Below are positions 8,746-17,683 of a DNA stretch of 64,000 nt, piece after piece. The position numbers and the translations under genes were made by a program. A model generated the notes under the pieces. It was not told the DNA's origin. It did not search any database and saw nothing but the letters and a program-made list of their open reading frames with translations. The stretch is from Vibrio splendidus (GTDB taxonomy: Bacteria > Pseudomonadota > Gammaproteobacteria > Enterobacterales > Vibrionaceae), in assembly GCF_001557875.1 (NCBI RefSeq), contig NZ_LNRF01000001.1, positions 1,240,001-1,304,000 of the forward strand, in the 5' to 3' direction. Each line of letters begins with the position of its first letter. Within the stretch, counting starts at the first letter, position 1.

Positions 8746-11700
8746 CTAATAACCCGCAGTGGACGGTTTGATTCTATATAGAATGGCGAACATCACTGGT
8801 ACTACTATTAGCGTTAGTACGGTAGCAAAGCCTAAGCCTGCCATGATGGTAATCGCCATCGAGCCGAAAAATGCATCGAAGACCAAAGGAATCATGCCCA
8901 AGATAGTTGTTAAGGCTGCCATAGATACCGGTCGCACACGACTGATCGCACTGTCGACAACCGCTAAATATGGGTCTTTACCTGTTTGTAACTCACTGTT
9001 GATCTGGTCAAGTAAGACGATACCGTTCTTCAAAATCATGCCACTTAGACTTAATAGGCCTAGGAAAGCAGTGAAACTGAATGGCATATTAGTACCTAAC
9101 AGACCAATCGAAACACCAATGATGGAGAGTGGTACCGTAAACCAAATCACTAGTGGCTTACGAACCGAGTTAAACAGAAGCATAGTGATGATAAACATCA
9201 GCAAGTAACCCATTGGAAGTGAACCAAATAGAGATTCTTGTGCATCTTTCGAACTTTCGTACTCACCGCCCCAACTAATGTTGTAACCTACTGGTAAATC
9301 GAGTGCTTCAACCTTTGGTTTTACGCGAGCAAACAAGCTAGCCGGCGTTTCATCACCTAATACATCGTGATCAGCCAGAACCGTTAACGTACGCTTTCGG
9401 TCACGACGTTGAATCAGTGGCTCAGACCATTGAAGCTCAACCCCATCGATCACTTGTTCTACAGGAATATAGGTTTGCAGTGATGGGCTCCAAATCTTCA
9501 CATTGTTCAGTGATTCAAAGTCAAAACGCTCTTCTTCAGGCAGGCGTGCCACGATAGGTAACATATGCGTACCATCACGCAGTAAGCCGATGTTGTAACC
9601 ACTAAACGCCATCTGTAGTGTCTCAGACAGATCCGTCTTTGAAATACCAAGGCGACGTGCCTTTGATTCATTAAACAGTGGCACTAGCTCTTTGGTGCGT
9701 TCACGCCAGTCGTGACGCACATTTCGAGAACCAGGATCCGCCAACAATATATCTTCTACCTCAACAGCGATGCTGCGAAGGATGTGTGGGTCTGCACCGC
9801 TAATACGAGCTTCGATTTTTGAAGCTGGCGACGGGCCAAATTCAATCAGTTTAAATTGGAACGTAGGTTGTTCAAATTTGTTGGCCAAGTCCTTATCTAG
9901 CCCTTCGAGGACTTTAAACATAGCGTCTCGGTCAGTCGTTCGTACCTGCAGTTGACTGTACGCTTCGTAACTTTTCTCCGGTTGATATGTCAGCGCAAAA
10001 CGTTGCATGCCCTGTCCTACCGTGGTTGTAACAAACTCAACGTCATCTTGCTGACGAATGTAGCTTTCAACTTTTTCTGTTTGCTTGATCGTTTCTCGAA
10101 CATCGGTGCCTTCTGGCATCCACATATCTACGTAAAACATGGGCGTGTTTGATGGTGGGAAGAACTGCTGCTTCACCATACCAAAACCGACCACAGAAAC
10201 CGCCAATAGCGCAACCATACTTACTATGGTAAGCCATCTAAATCGAAGTGCTACTTTCAGACTCGCACCGAATATAACAAACAGGATGCCTTTGTAAGGA
10301 TCTTCGTTTTCATCGACCTTGTCTTCTTCTTTAAGCAACATCTCAGCAAGGAATGGCGTCAGCGTTAGCGCCGTTACCCAACTCAAAAACAGTGAGAAAC
10401 ACAGTACCCAGAACAACGAACCCATGAACTCGCCTGTCGCATCTTTCGACAAACCAATCGGTGCAAACGCTGTAATAGCGATAATGGTCGCACCTAACAG
10501 TGGCCATTGTGTTTGTTTCACGATGTCTTTCGCTGCTTGAAGCTTGGTTTTGCCTTTCTGCAAGCCAACCAAAATTCCTTCAACGACAACAATCGCGTTA
10601 TCAACCAGCATACCCAGTGCGATAATCAAAGCACCTAGCGAGATACGGTGCAGTTCTACTTCGTTGTAGTCCATCAAGATAAACGTACCGAACACTGTCA
10701 GTAACAACACTAAACCGATGATCAAGCCACTGCGTAAGCCCATCGCGAACAGAAGTACTATGATAACAATTGCCACAGCTTCAACTAGGCTGATTAAGAA
10801 GTCAGCTACTGATTTGTCTACTTCTTGCGCTTGGTTGTAGAAGTAATTCAACTCTACACCAGCTGGCTTAATGCTTTCTAAGCGATCAAGTTCCGCATCA
10901 AGCGCATTACCAACCTCAACCACGTTTACGCCTGAAGAGAACGCAATACCTAAGTTGATCGCTGGTTTACCATTGTACGTTAATACATTGCCCGGCTTTT
11001 CTTGAATACCGCGAGTCACTTCAGCGACATCTTTCAAACGAATGAGGTTACCCGTATCACGACCATGAATGATCAGGTTTTCTAACTCTTCAACCGTGCT
11101 CAGCGTGCCGTTAGGTTTGATGGTTAGGCTTTGACCGTTGAGCATTACCTCGCCTGCCGATACCACACTGTTTTGCTGTGCGAGCAATGATGTCACTGTC
11201 GACATGTCTAGGTTTAACGCCGCTAAACGCTCAAGTGACATCTCAACGAATAATTGCTCTTGTTGGTCGCCTGCAATACTTACTTTGCCTACACCGTCAA
11301 CCAGTTCGATTTCGCGTGTTAGATAATCAGCATACTGTTTGAGCTCTACGTAATCGTATCCATCCCCCGTTAGCATGATCATCACGCCAAACACATCACC
11401 AAAATCATCGATGATCTGAACAGAGTTAACACCACTAGGTAGCGTTGGCTGTAGGTCGTTGATCTTTCGACGCATTTCATCCCAGATTTGAGGTAGCTCG
11501 TCCGGGCCATAGTCCATCTTCATGCTAACCATAATTTGAGACATACCATTCGACGACGTTGAGGTGATTTTGTCGATATAAGGCAACTGTCGTATCTCTT
11601 TTTCGAGTGGATACGTCAACTCCTCTTCAACTTCCATTGACGTAGCGCCAGGGTAAGTTGAAATAATCATGGCATCTTTAATGGTAAAAGCTGGGTCTTC

Positions 11701-11805
11701 TAAACGGGATAGGTTGCCAAAAGACGACACACCGCCAATAACCAAAATGACTAGAAACAGCCAGCTGATTACTTTGTTTTTTATTGAATATTCTGCAATG
11801 TTCAT
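8746..11805 (-). CDS. RND efflux pump inner-membrane transporter
   Basis: This 1019-residue protein has the AcrB/MMPL-type layout: helix 1 (VISWLFLVILVIGGV), a large periplasmic loop, helices 2-6 with the TM4 proton-relay motif LGMLVDNAIVVVEG near residue 400, a second periplasmic loop and helices 8-12. It exports drugs, detergents or bile components using the proton gradient. TM4 has Asp-Asn where AcrB has Asp-Asp, a variation common in other RND branches. It is the last gene of a three-gene operon, its ATG overlapping the stop of the adaptor gene by 4 nt. Two adaptors plus one pump recalls the V. cholerae VexIJK arrangement, but that assignment is by layout only. No outer-membrane channel gene is present. 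Confidence 0.92.
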   Translation of the reverse strand: MNIAEYSIKNKVISWLFLVILVIGGVSSFGNLSRLEDPAFTIKDAMIISTYPGATSMEVEEELTYPLEKEIRQLPYIDKITSTSSNGMSQIMVSMKMDYGPDELPQIWDEMRRKINDLQPTLPSGVNSVQIIDDFGDVFGVMIMLTGDGYDYVELKQYADYLTREIELVDGVGKVSIAGDQQEQLFVEMSLERLAALNLDMSTVTSLLAQQNSVVSAGEVMLNGQSLTIKPNGTLSTVEELENLIIHGRDTGNLIRLKDVAEVTRGIQEKPGNVLTYNGKPAINLGIAFSSGVNVVEVGNALDAELDRLESIKPAGVELNYFYNQAQEVDKSVADFLISLVEAVAIVIIVLLFAMGLRSGLIIGLVLLLTVFGTFILMDYNEVELHRISLGALIIALGMLVDNAIVVVEGILVGLQKGKTKLQAAKDIVKQTQWPLLGATIIAITAFAPIGLSKDATGEFMGSLFWVLCFSLFLSWVTALTLTPFLAEMLLKEEDKVDENEDPYKGILFVIFGASLKVALRFRWLTIVSMVALLAVSVVGFGMVKQQFFPPSNTPMFYVDMWMPEGTDVRETIKQTEKVESYIRQQDDVEFVTTTVGQGMQRFALTYQPEKSYEAYSQLQVRTTDRDAMFKVLEGLDKDLANKFEQPTFQFKLIEFGPSPASKIEARISGADPHILRSIAVEVEDILLADPGSRNVRHDWRERTKELVPLFNESKARRLGISKTDLSETLQMAFSGYNIGLLRDGTHMLPIVARLPEEERFDFESLNNVKIWSPSLQTYIPVEQVIDGVELQWSEPLIQRRDRKRTLTVLADHDVLGDETPASLFARVKPKVEALDLPVGYNISWGGEYESSKDAQESLFGSLPMGYLLMFIITMLLFNSVRKPLVIWFTVPLSIIGVSIGLLGTNMPFSFTAFLGLLSLSGMILKNGIVLLDQINSELQTGKDPYLAVVDSAISRVRPVSMAALTTILGMIPLVFDAFFGSMAITIMAGLGFATVLTLIVVPVMFAILYRIKPSTAGY

Positions 11806-12857
11806 TCTGCTTTTCCTGACAATTGGATTCCGTCACGGAGTTTTCTTAGATTCGAGTTTACGAGTCGGTCACCTTGCTCAACACCATGAGCGATTAATGC
11901 GCCTTGACCACTGATCTTGTCGACTTCTACTTCGCTTTTGAATGCTTGTCCGTCTTCCATTTTCCACACATAAAACTGATTAGCGTCAGAGCCCGCTTCT
12001 AGTGTTGTCATTGGTAACTGGTAGCCTTGAACATCGCTCAGGCCCGCTTGCGCCATGTCCACATTGACCGTAACGCTCGTGCCCGGCAGAATTTCGCTTT
12101 CAGGCTGCTGCATCTGCATCCAAAATTCATAGGTACGTGATTGTGGGTGCAGTTCACTCGTGTGTTCTAGATACGTCAGTGGATATTGGCCAGTGTGACC
12201 GCCAAACGTCGCCTGAGGACGATAGTTATTTGAACGCATGTCTGGGCTAATTGATGCCAAGATCGAATCTGATATTTGAATTCGCACATACACCTTATCG
12301 TTTTGATACACACTCAGTAGTGTTTCTCCAGGCGTTGTGTTTTCGAATCGTTGCTTATCGACAGTCGAAACTGTTCCTGAGAATGGCGATAATAGCTCTG
12401 TGTAACTAAGCTTGCGTTTTGCCGCCGCCAAATTCGCCGATGCTAGCTTGTAGTTAGCCGTCAGTTGGTCGTGTTCTGATTGCGATAACATCTCGCTGCC
12501 AAACATCTCTGTACCACGAGCCAACTGTTTGCTCGCCAGTTTGAATTGAGATTTAGCATCAGTAAGATCTTGGAGGTACGTTGCGTTATCTATGGTGGCT
12601 AATAACTGCCCTTTTTCAACGTTATCGCCCGCTTCTACTAATACTTGTTGAATTTCGCCAGCTAGCTTAAATGCCAAAGGAGTCAATTCAGCTGGCATCA
12701 CCTGTCCATTAAAGCTTCTGAACTGATCAGTCAGCGGTGCGCCAACGTCAAAGGTAGAAACCAACAAAGGCGGTTGTTCTCGGTGTACAGCTTCATTGTT
12801 ACAGGCTTGAAGTAACAACGCCGACGCAACAACAACTGATAATTTTGAAAGGTTCAT
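11802..12857 (-). CDS. RND membrane-fusion (adaptor) lipoprotein, second of two
   Basis: This is a 351-residue periplasmic adaptor. The N-terminus has a lipobox (SALLLQAC, Cys at residue 19), so it should be anchored in the inner membrane by lipid. Residues 45-90 give the first half of the lipoyl/biotinyl domain (VEAGDNVEKGQLLATID), a coiled-coil hairpin follows (LTDAKSQFKLASKQLARG...ANYKLASANLAAAKRKLSY), then LLSPFSGTVSTV closes the lipoyl domain, followed by beta-barrel and membrane-proximal domains. It overlaps the pump gene by 4 nt and touches the other adaptor gene by 1 nt, so the three are co-translated. Two different adaptors may form a mixed ring. Confidence 0.9.
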   Translation of the reverse strand: MNLSKLSVVVASALLLQACNNEAVHREQPPLLVSTFDVGAPLTDQFRSFNGQVMPAELTPLAFKLAGEIQQVLVEAGDNVEKGQLLATIDNATYLQDLTDAKSQFKLASKQLARGTEMFGSEMLSQSEHDQLTANYKLASANLAAAKRKLSYTELLSPFSGTVSTVDKQRFENTTPGETLLSVYQNDKVYVRIQISDSILASISPDMRSNNYRPQATFGGHTGQYPLTYLEHTSELHPQSRTYEFWMQMQQPESEILPGTSVTVNVDMAQAGLSDVQGYQLPMTTLEAGSDANQFYVWKMEDGQAFKSEVEVDKISGQGALIAHGVEQGDRLVNSNLRKLRDGIQLSGKAE

Positions 12858-13945
12858 TAAATACCGCCCTCACGAAGCCAAGCTTTTACTTGCTGTCCAT
12901 CTGATAACACATCCACACCTGCTTCAACGATAAGGTCGCCAGACGACAATCCGTCGATGACTTTACCTTGCTCATCAAGAAGGACTCGTACTTTAGAAAT
13001 CAATTGAGAGTCAGGGTTATAGCGCCATAGTTCACCATGATCCGCGTCTTTGTTTAGCCAAGCTGAATCCATAATGCCAATGCCGTAGTCAGATTTATTT
13101 TTCTGAACTTCAACTTGCGCTGTCATGCCAGAAAGTAGATTGATGCCTTCTGGCTTTTCGATAGACACAACCGCTTGGTAGCTGTTGGTATCTTCATCTG
13201 GTTGCGTTGAGATTTCTTTGAAGCGAGTCGGGATACGAATGCCGCGGTGGCTGTCCATCACAACCCACATGTTTGAACTTGTTAGGTCTTGAATGGAACG
13301 GTCTTCAAGCTTTGATACTGGAATTGAAAACGTCACATCCATTTCACTGTGATTCAAGATATTCAGTACAGGCTGCTTTTCTGCGATCAATTGATATTGC
13401 TTTCCAAACACCATCGATACCACGCCATCGAATGGTGCAACTAAGGTAGTGTAGCCAAGGTTTGTGTTTGCTTGGTCCAGCTCAACTTCAGCGGCAGTAA
13501 AGGTGTTCACGGCTTGGTCGTAGTAATCGGCACTGACCAGCTTTTTCGTATACAACTCAGAAGCTTGTTTGTATTGGCTGTTCGCCAGATCAAATTTAGC
13601 TTGAGCGGCATCAACGGCAATGCGGTAATCCGTCGAATCTAATACGGCTAGCACCTGTCCTTTCTTCACTTCTTGTCCCATACGAACATCGAAGGTTTCT
13701 ATATCACCACCGACTTGAAAAGAAAGTGCCGCACGGTCAGTTGCATCAACCTTTGCAATGAAGCTATCAAGATCAATATCAGTCTGTTGCGGGATTTCGA
13801 ACAGCTTGACTGGCTTGATTACTTGCTCATTTTCCTCTGACTGAACTTTGTCACATCCAGTTAGAGAGCCTGCGAGCAATAATGCTGCAATAACAGCTAC
13901 CATGCGCTTGCTCGATATGGCATTGATAGACAAATTGGAATGCAT
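12857..13945 (-). CDS. RND membrane-fusion (adaptor) lipoprotein, first of two
   Basis: This is a 362-residue adaptor with a basic N-region and a lipobox (LAGSLTGC, Cys near residue 31). VRMGQEVKKGQVLAVLD and TTLVAPFDGVVSMVF are the two halves of the lipoyl domain, flanking a hairpin of about 60 residues. It is the first gene of the efflux operon, and its start lies 126 bp from the likely operator region shared with the divergent TetR gene. It differs in sequence from the second adaptor, so it is not a recent duplicate. Confidence 0.9.
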   Translation of the reverse strand: MHSNLSINAISSKRMVAVIAALLLAGSLTGCDKVQSEENEQVIKPVKLFEIPQQTDIDLDSFIAKVDATDRAALSFQVGGDIETFDVRMGQEVKKGQVLAVLDSTDYRIAVDAAQAKFDLANSQYKQASELYTKKLVSADYYDQAVNTFTAAEVELDQANTNLGYTTLVAPFDGVVSMVFGKQYQLIAEKQPVLNILNHSEMDVTFSIPVSKLEDRSIQDLTSSNMWVVMDSHRGIRIPTRFKEISTQPDEDTNSYQAVVSIEKPEGINLLSGMTAQVEVQKNKSDYGIGIMDSAWLNKDADHGELWRYNPDSQLISKVRVLLDEQGKVIDGLSSGDLIVEAGVDVLSDGQQVKAWLREGGI

Positions 13946-14027
13946 GATGCCTCTCCATTTAATTATTATGATTTATTACACAGGTGGGCAGTATATTTAA
14001 TATTAAAGAATTCTCAAGCTTTACTTT

Positions 14028-14075
14028 CCACTTGTGCAGTATTTTTTATTTCAGTAAAAACAGTGTAGAATGTGG
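14028..14075. promoter_or_regulatory. Possible operator between efflux operon and tetR
   Basis: An imperfect inverted repeat lies between the divergent genes: CCACTTGTGCAGTATTTTT on the left and, inverted, a similar block ending in GTGG on the right. A TetR-family repressor gene next to its target operon commonly binds such a site. The right arm covers the GTG at 14072, which argues that translation starts downstream of it. Confidence 0.3.
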
Positions 14076-14095
14076 TAATCAGGCAATTATGTGAA

Positions 14096-14842
14096 ATGAA
14101 GATGACAGAAAAGAAACAAGGTAGAAGAAGCGCCAAAGACGCCGAAGAGACTCGATTTTTGATCATGAGTGTTGCTGCGGAAATGTTCTGTGAGCATGGT
14201 TATGATAGCGTTTCACTGCGAAACATCAGTGAAAAAGCCGGCGTCTCGCATAGCCTTATTCGCCATCACTTTGGTAGTAAAGAAAAGATCTGGCACTCCA
14301 TAAGCGATTGTTTACACGAATATTTTCAGTCTTACATTGCTAAAATCATGGAAGAGCTACCAAAAGGTGTTGCGCCTAGTATTACTATTTATCTATTTAG
14401 CATGCGCCTCTTTAGCAACATGATTCATTCACGTAAGCCAATGCAACTTATCACTGACTCTGTGCGCCAAAAAGACAACTTGGTCGATTACTTTATCGAC
14501 AATGTTGGTGATGTCGAAAAAGAAATCAATATGTTGGCAGAAGAATATAATGATGCGAACCCAGATAACTTGATCAACATTTATGAAATTAAATGGCAAA
14601 TGATTATGTATGCACACGGAGCGGTATGCCTAACCCCTTTCATGGAAAGCACATGGAATGAAGGTGACATGCAATCGACACCGGAAGAAGCGTTGTTAAA
14701 GCATTGGCAACTTTTCAACACGCAAATGATCAATACGTTCAATATCAGTGATGAATGGGTATTGAATCCAAGTTCGATTGAAGAGCTAGTTTATGAAGTA
14801 CCTTGCGTGTGGAAGTGCGAACACGAGCAAAGTAAACACTAA
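14096..14842 (+). CDS. TetR-family transcriptional regulator
   Basis: The protein has about 248 residues from the ATG at 14096; GTG 14072 and ATG 14102 are alternatives, and no start has a strong ribosome site. Its N-terminal TetR helix-turn-helix reads AAEMFCEHGYDSVSLRNISEKAGVS followed by LIRHHFGSKEKIW. The rest is an all-helical ligand-binding domain without a close named relative that I can identify. It is divergent from the two-adaptor RND operon, so the simplest role is repression of that pump, relieved by a toxic ligand. This is inference from context. Confidence 0.88.
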   Translation: MKMTEKKQGRRSAKDAEETRFLIMSVAAEMFCEHGYDSVSLRNISEKAGVSHSLIRHHFGSKEKIWHSISDCLHEYFQSYIAKIMEELPKGVAPSITIYLFSMRLFSNMIHSRKPMQLITDSVRQKDNLVDYFIDNVGDVEKEINMLAEEYNDANPDNLINIYEIKWQMIMYAHGAVCLTPFMESTWNEGDMQSTPEEALLKHWQLFNTQMINTFNISDEWVLNPSSIEELVYEVPCVWKCEHEQSKH

Positions 14843-14887
14843 ACACGCTGCTTCAAATTCAATGCTTAATACTTAATACTTAATACG

Positions 14888-14926
14888 AAAATGCCCCATT
14901 ACTGAATGACAGTAATGGGGCATTTT
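14888..14926. terminator. Bidirectional intrinsic terminator
   Basis: AATGCCCCATTACTG pairs with CAGTAATGGGGCATT around a 5-base loop, with A-rich and T-rich flanks. It separates the convergent tetR and rhlE genes. Just upstream (14860-14886) are three short tandem copies of CTTAATA. Confidence 0.85.
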
Positions 14927-14988
14927 TATATTGGATTAGATTGATGTCTTCGCGTCAATAACGCGATAAGCATCAACCACCAAAAGAA

Positions 14989-16266
14989 TTAGCGACGTGC
15001 TTTCGCTTTACCACGGTTTTGATGAATCTTAAGCTTTGCTTTCATCTTACGCTTTTCTGATGAGCGGCTCTTGCTGCGACCACCGCGATCGGGCGCTAGA
15101 TCTTTTTCTAAGCTTGGTTCAAAGCCCTCTAGCCACTCTTGAGGCAAGCGCGTATCAAGTAATCGCTCAATATCACCCAATAGGTAAGCTTCGTCCTGAC
15201 TCATCAAAGAGATAGCTAGACCACTGTTGCCCGCACGACCAGTTCGTCCGATACGGTGAACGTAATCTTCTGCTTTGAATGGCATATCATAGTTCACAAC
15301 TTGTTCTAGCTGCTGAATATCGATACCACGAGCTGCCACGTCGGTTGCGATCAACGCACGAACCTTACCTGACTTGAAATCGTCCAGTGCTTTTTGACGC
15401 GCACCCTGGCTCTTATCGCCATTGATTGATGCCGCTTTAATGCCGTCTAACTTAAGCTCTTTAACGAGAGCATCAGTGCCCTGTTTAGTCTTTGTGAACA
15501 CCAACACTTGTTGCCAGTTTTTTGAGCCAATTAAATACGCCAATAGTTCACTTTTACGCGACTTATCTACCGGGTAAACCATCTGTGTTACGGTTTCAGC
15601 GGTGCTGTTTTTTGGCGTAACTTGAATTTCACTTGGCTTCTGCATCATACGGTGTGCAATCGCTTTGATTTTGTTATCAAACGTTGCAGAGAAGAACAGC
15701 GTTTGACGCACTTCGTTCATGCGAGAAAGAATACGCTTGATGTCAGGCATGAAACCCATATCTAACATACGGTCTGCTTCATCCAGTACCAGTACTTCCG
15801 TTTGGTTCAACATGATGTTTCTAGTGAACATGTGATCAATAAGGCGACCAGGCGTCGCGACAAGAATATCTGCGCCACCGCGTAGGTTATCAGTTTGAAC
15901 CTTCATGCTAACGCCGCCGTAAGCCACCACGACTTTAATGTCGGTGCCCTTTGCGTAGCTAGTTAAGTTATCGAAAACCTGTTGTGCCAATTCACGGGTT
16001 GGTACTAACACAAGCGCACGAACGAGCTTAGGATTCGGAATAACGTTGTCTTTCGTCTCGATTAATCTTTGAATAATCGGTAAACCAAATGCAGCCGTTT
16101 TACCTGTACCCGTTTGAGCACCAGCCATTACATCTTTGCCTTCTAATACCAATGGAATCGCTTGTTCTTGAACATTGGTAGGAGCCGTAAAATTAAGCTC
16201 AGACAGTGTGGCAAGAAGATGCTCAGATAATCCTAGTTGGTTAAAAGATTTTGTAGATTCAGACAT
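14989..16266 (-). CDS. rhlE: DEAD-box ATP-dependent RNA helicase, RhlE type
   Basis: The 425-residue helicase has all the DEAD-box motifs: Q motif (FNQLGLSEHLL...PTNVQEQAIP), Walker A AQTGTGKT near residue 53, PTRELAQQ, TPGRLID, DEAD (VLVLDEADRML), SAT (FFSATF), ARGID and HRIGRTGR. The tail is basic and rich in Arg/Lys (from about residue 385, GGRSKSRSSEKRKMKAK), as in RhlE-subfamily proteins, which remodel rRNA precursors and help RNA decay. It is a monocistronic gene on the minus strand. Several Vibrio paralogues exist, so the symbol is a subfamily call. Confidence 0.9.
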   Translation of the reverse strand: MSESTKSFNQLGLSEHLLATLSELNFTAPTNVQEQAIPLVLEGKDVMAGAQTGTGKTAAFGLPIIQRLIETKDNVIPNPKLVRALVLVPTRELAQQVFDNLTSYAKGTDIKVVVAYGGVSMKVQTDNLRGGADILVATPGRLIDHMFTRNIMLNQTEVLVLDEADRMLDMGFMPDIKRILSRMNEVRQTLFFSATFDNKIKAIAHRMMQKPSEIQVTPKNSTAETVTQMVYPVDKSRKSELLAYLIGSKNWQQVLVFTKTKQGTDALVKELKLDGIKAASINGDKSQGARQKALDDFKSGKVRALIATDVAARGIDIQQLEQVVNYDMPFKAEDYVHRIGRTGRAGNSGLAISLMSQDEAYLLGDIERLLDTRLPQEWLEGFEPSLEKDLAPDRGGRSKSRSSEKRKMKAKLKIHQNRGKAKARR

Positions 16267-16323
16267 AGTATGATGCTCAAAGATTAAATAGGCGCGGATT
16301 GTAGCAAACCTGCATTACGCTGT

Positions 16324-16935
16324 TTACCTTTCCTTTTGATTTTTCTTCATTTGAAGCGCATTAAACTGCTTCGCTTCTTCTAAAACGTTGGGATAAAGCT
16401 CATTAAAGTGACACTGTAACGTATTATAATGACGTTCGAGATCATCGTAACATGCTTCGAGCATACCGAGCTTGGGCCTTCTCAGCGCCATTCGCTGTAA
16501 TACCACCTCTATAGACGACATGTCTTGATAGCTTTCCAACCAACGTTGTTCTGCCATTTTTTGATGCATCATAATGAAATTCTCAGGCCAGTTCAGCTCT
16601 TGATGTTCAAAGATCTGTTGATGGCTATCTAAACAAAAACGCTCTAATGTCTGCTGCGAGAACTGAGCCCAATGATTGGCTAAGCAGTGATCCCAAAATA
16701 CATCAAGTGCGATAGGCGCAAAGCGGCGTGTTTGGTCTGAGAACAGCGATTTAGCAGAACGAGATACATCATGGCGATCAGTATAGCTATCAACAAATCG
16801 ATGAAGCCTAATGCCGTCAGAAAGTGAATCCGAATACTGTTTATTGGGGTCGCCTTTAACAAAATCACCCAACAGGTTACCTGCTAAGTTGCTGTTACAG
16901 TGCTTGGCGATGTGAAGGTGTGCGAGAAAGTTCAT
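16324..16935 (-). CDS. acpH: Acyl carrier protein phosphodiesterase
   Basis: The 203-residue protein matches AcpH (DUF479), which removes the 4'-phosphopantetheine group from holo-ACP. The family's N-terminal signature is present: MNFLAHLHIAKHC, NLAGNLLGDFVKGDP, and an HD-like metal region, DGIRLHRFVDSYTDRHDV near residues 42-58, followed by FAPIALDVFWDHCLANHW. Length is close to the E. coli enzyme (193). It stands alone between rhlE and a very small gene on the same strand. Confidence 0.9.
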   Translation of the reverse strand: MNFLAHLHIAKHCNSNLAGNLLGDFVKGDPNKQYSDSLSDGIRLHRFVDSYTDRHDVSRSAKSLFSDQTRRFAPIALDVFWDHCLANHWAQFSQQTLERFCLDSHQQIFEHQELNWPENFIMMHQKMAEQRWLESYQDMSSIEVVLQRMALRRPKLGMLEACYDDLERHYNTLQCHFNELYPNVLEEAKQFNALQMKKNQKER

Positions 16936-17109
16936 TGAACCTCATTAAAGTATCGAGAACTAAGTAACATGGTAAACGTACTCGTTTATCTTCGCGAACT
17001 TTAATGAGGATAGTTTTGTTATGACGTGTGAGCGAATGAGATTTGCTCAGTTTAAGAATTGTTTAATTTGAGAACGTTGAACTACAGAAACCTTTAGTTC
17101 AGGTGACAC

Positions 17110-17238
17110 CTAGTTTGAAGACTTAAAAAGTTCTTCTGCTAATTGTTTAACCGTCTGTTCATAGTCAGATAAATCGATGCCAATTTCCATAGCATCTAAC
17201 AACTCAAGACTTTCGTCATTGTAAGATTGGTCACTCAT
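17110..17238 (-). CDS. Small acidic protein, 42 residues
   Basis: A short gene with a strong ribosome site (AGAGGGGG, 5-6 bases before the ATG at 17238). The product is MSDQSYNDESLELLDAMEIG followed by IDLSDYEQTVKQLAEELFKS and SN. It is acidic, probably helical, with no signal peptide or membrane segment. The excellent ribosome site and amphipathic composition argue that it is expressed. Function unknown. It is 170 bp from acpH on the same strand, apparently its own unit. Confidence 0.6.
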   Translation of the reverse strand: MSDQSYNDESLELLDAMEIGIDLSDYEQTVKQLAEELFKSSN

Positions 17239-17683
17239 AGTGCCCCCTCTATTCCTTAGTGTGGACATGATGTCCGATTAACTAGTGCACCATCTTGGAC
17301 TTATATTATGTCACTTTGATGAAAGCACTCTACTCTACCCGATCCATATTTATAGCTTGAAGCTACTCGCGATCATTAGCGCTTTTTACGCTAAAGGGGT
17401 ATACGCGAACGACATATGTACTGCCACCTTACACCAAGTACAACAAATTACTCTACAAATTTTGAAGCCGATCATAGTCAAACGTTTGCTTTGGTCATTT
17501 GAATGCTGCCACGCCCTTTGATGTAAATATATATTTACAGTGGATATTTTTAATTACATTAAGCATTGCATTTGGCATTAAACTCAATCAGAATACTTCA
17601 AAATCGAGATATTCTTTGGGTTTATGCGCTTAAGCTAGAAGAATTACAATCAAAACACACCCTAACGTAAAGAATTATATACA
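17239..17683. other. Intergenic region before the tyrP-like gene
   Basis: This 445-bp stretch lies between divergent genes. A 78-codon open frame at 17285-17521 has no ribosome site and an odd composition, so I do not call it. The right part (17520-17680) is AT-rich and should hold the promoter of the permease gene. Confidence 0.5.

Noticed and set aside
8759-9208. Long open frames opposite the RND pump genes (also at 22241-22741 and elsewhere)
   Set aside because: These are antisense shadows of well-supported pump genes, without ribosome sites or recognisable domains.
17285-17521. 78-codon open frame upstream of the permease gene
   Set aside because: No ribosome site, irregular composition, and overlap with the probable promoter region.
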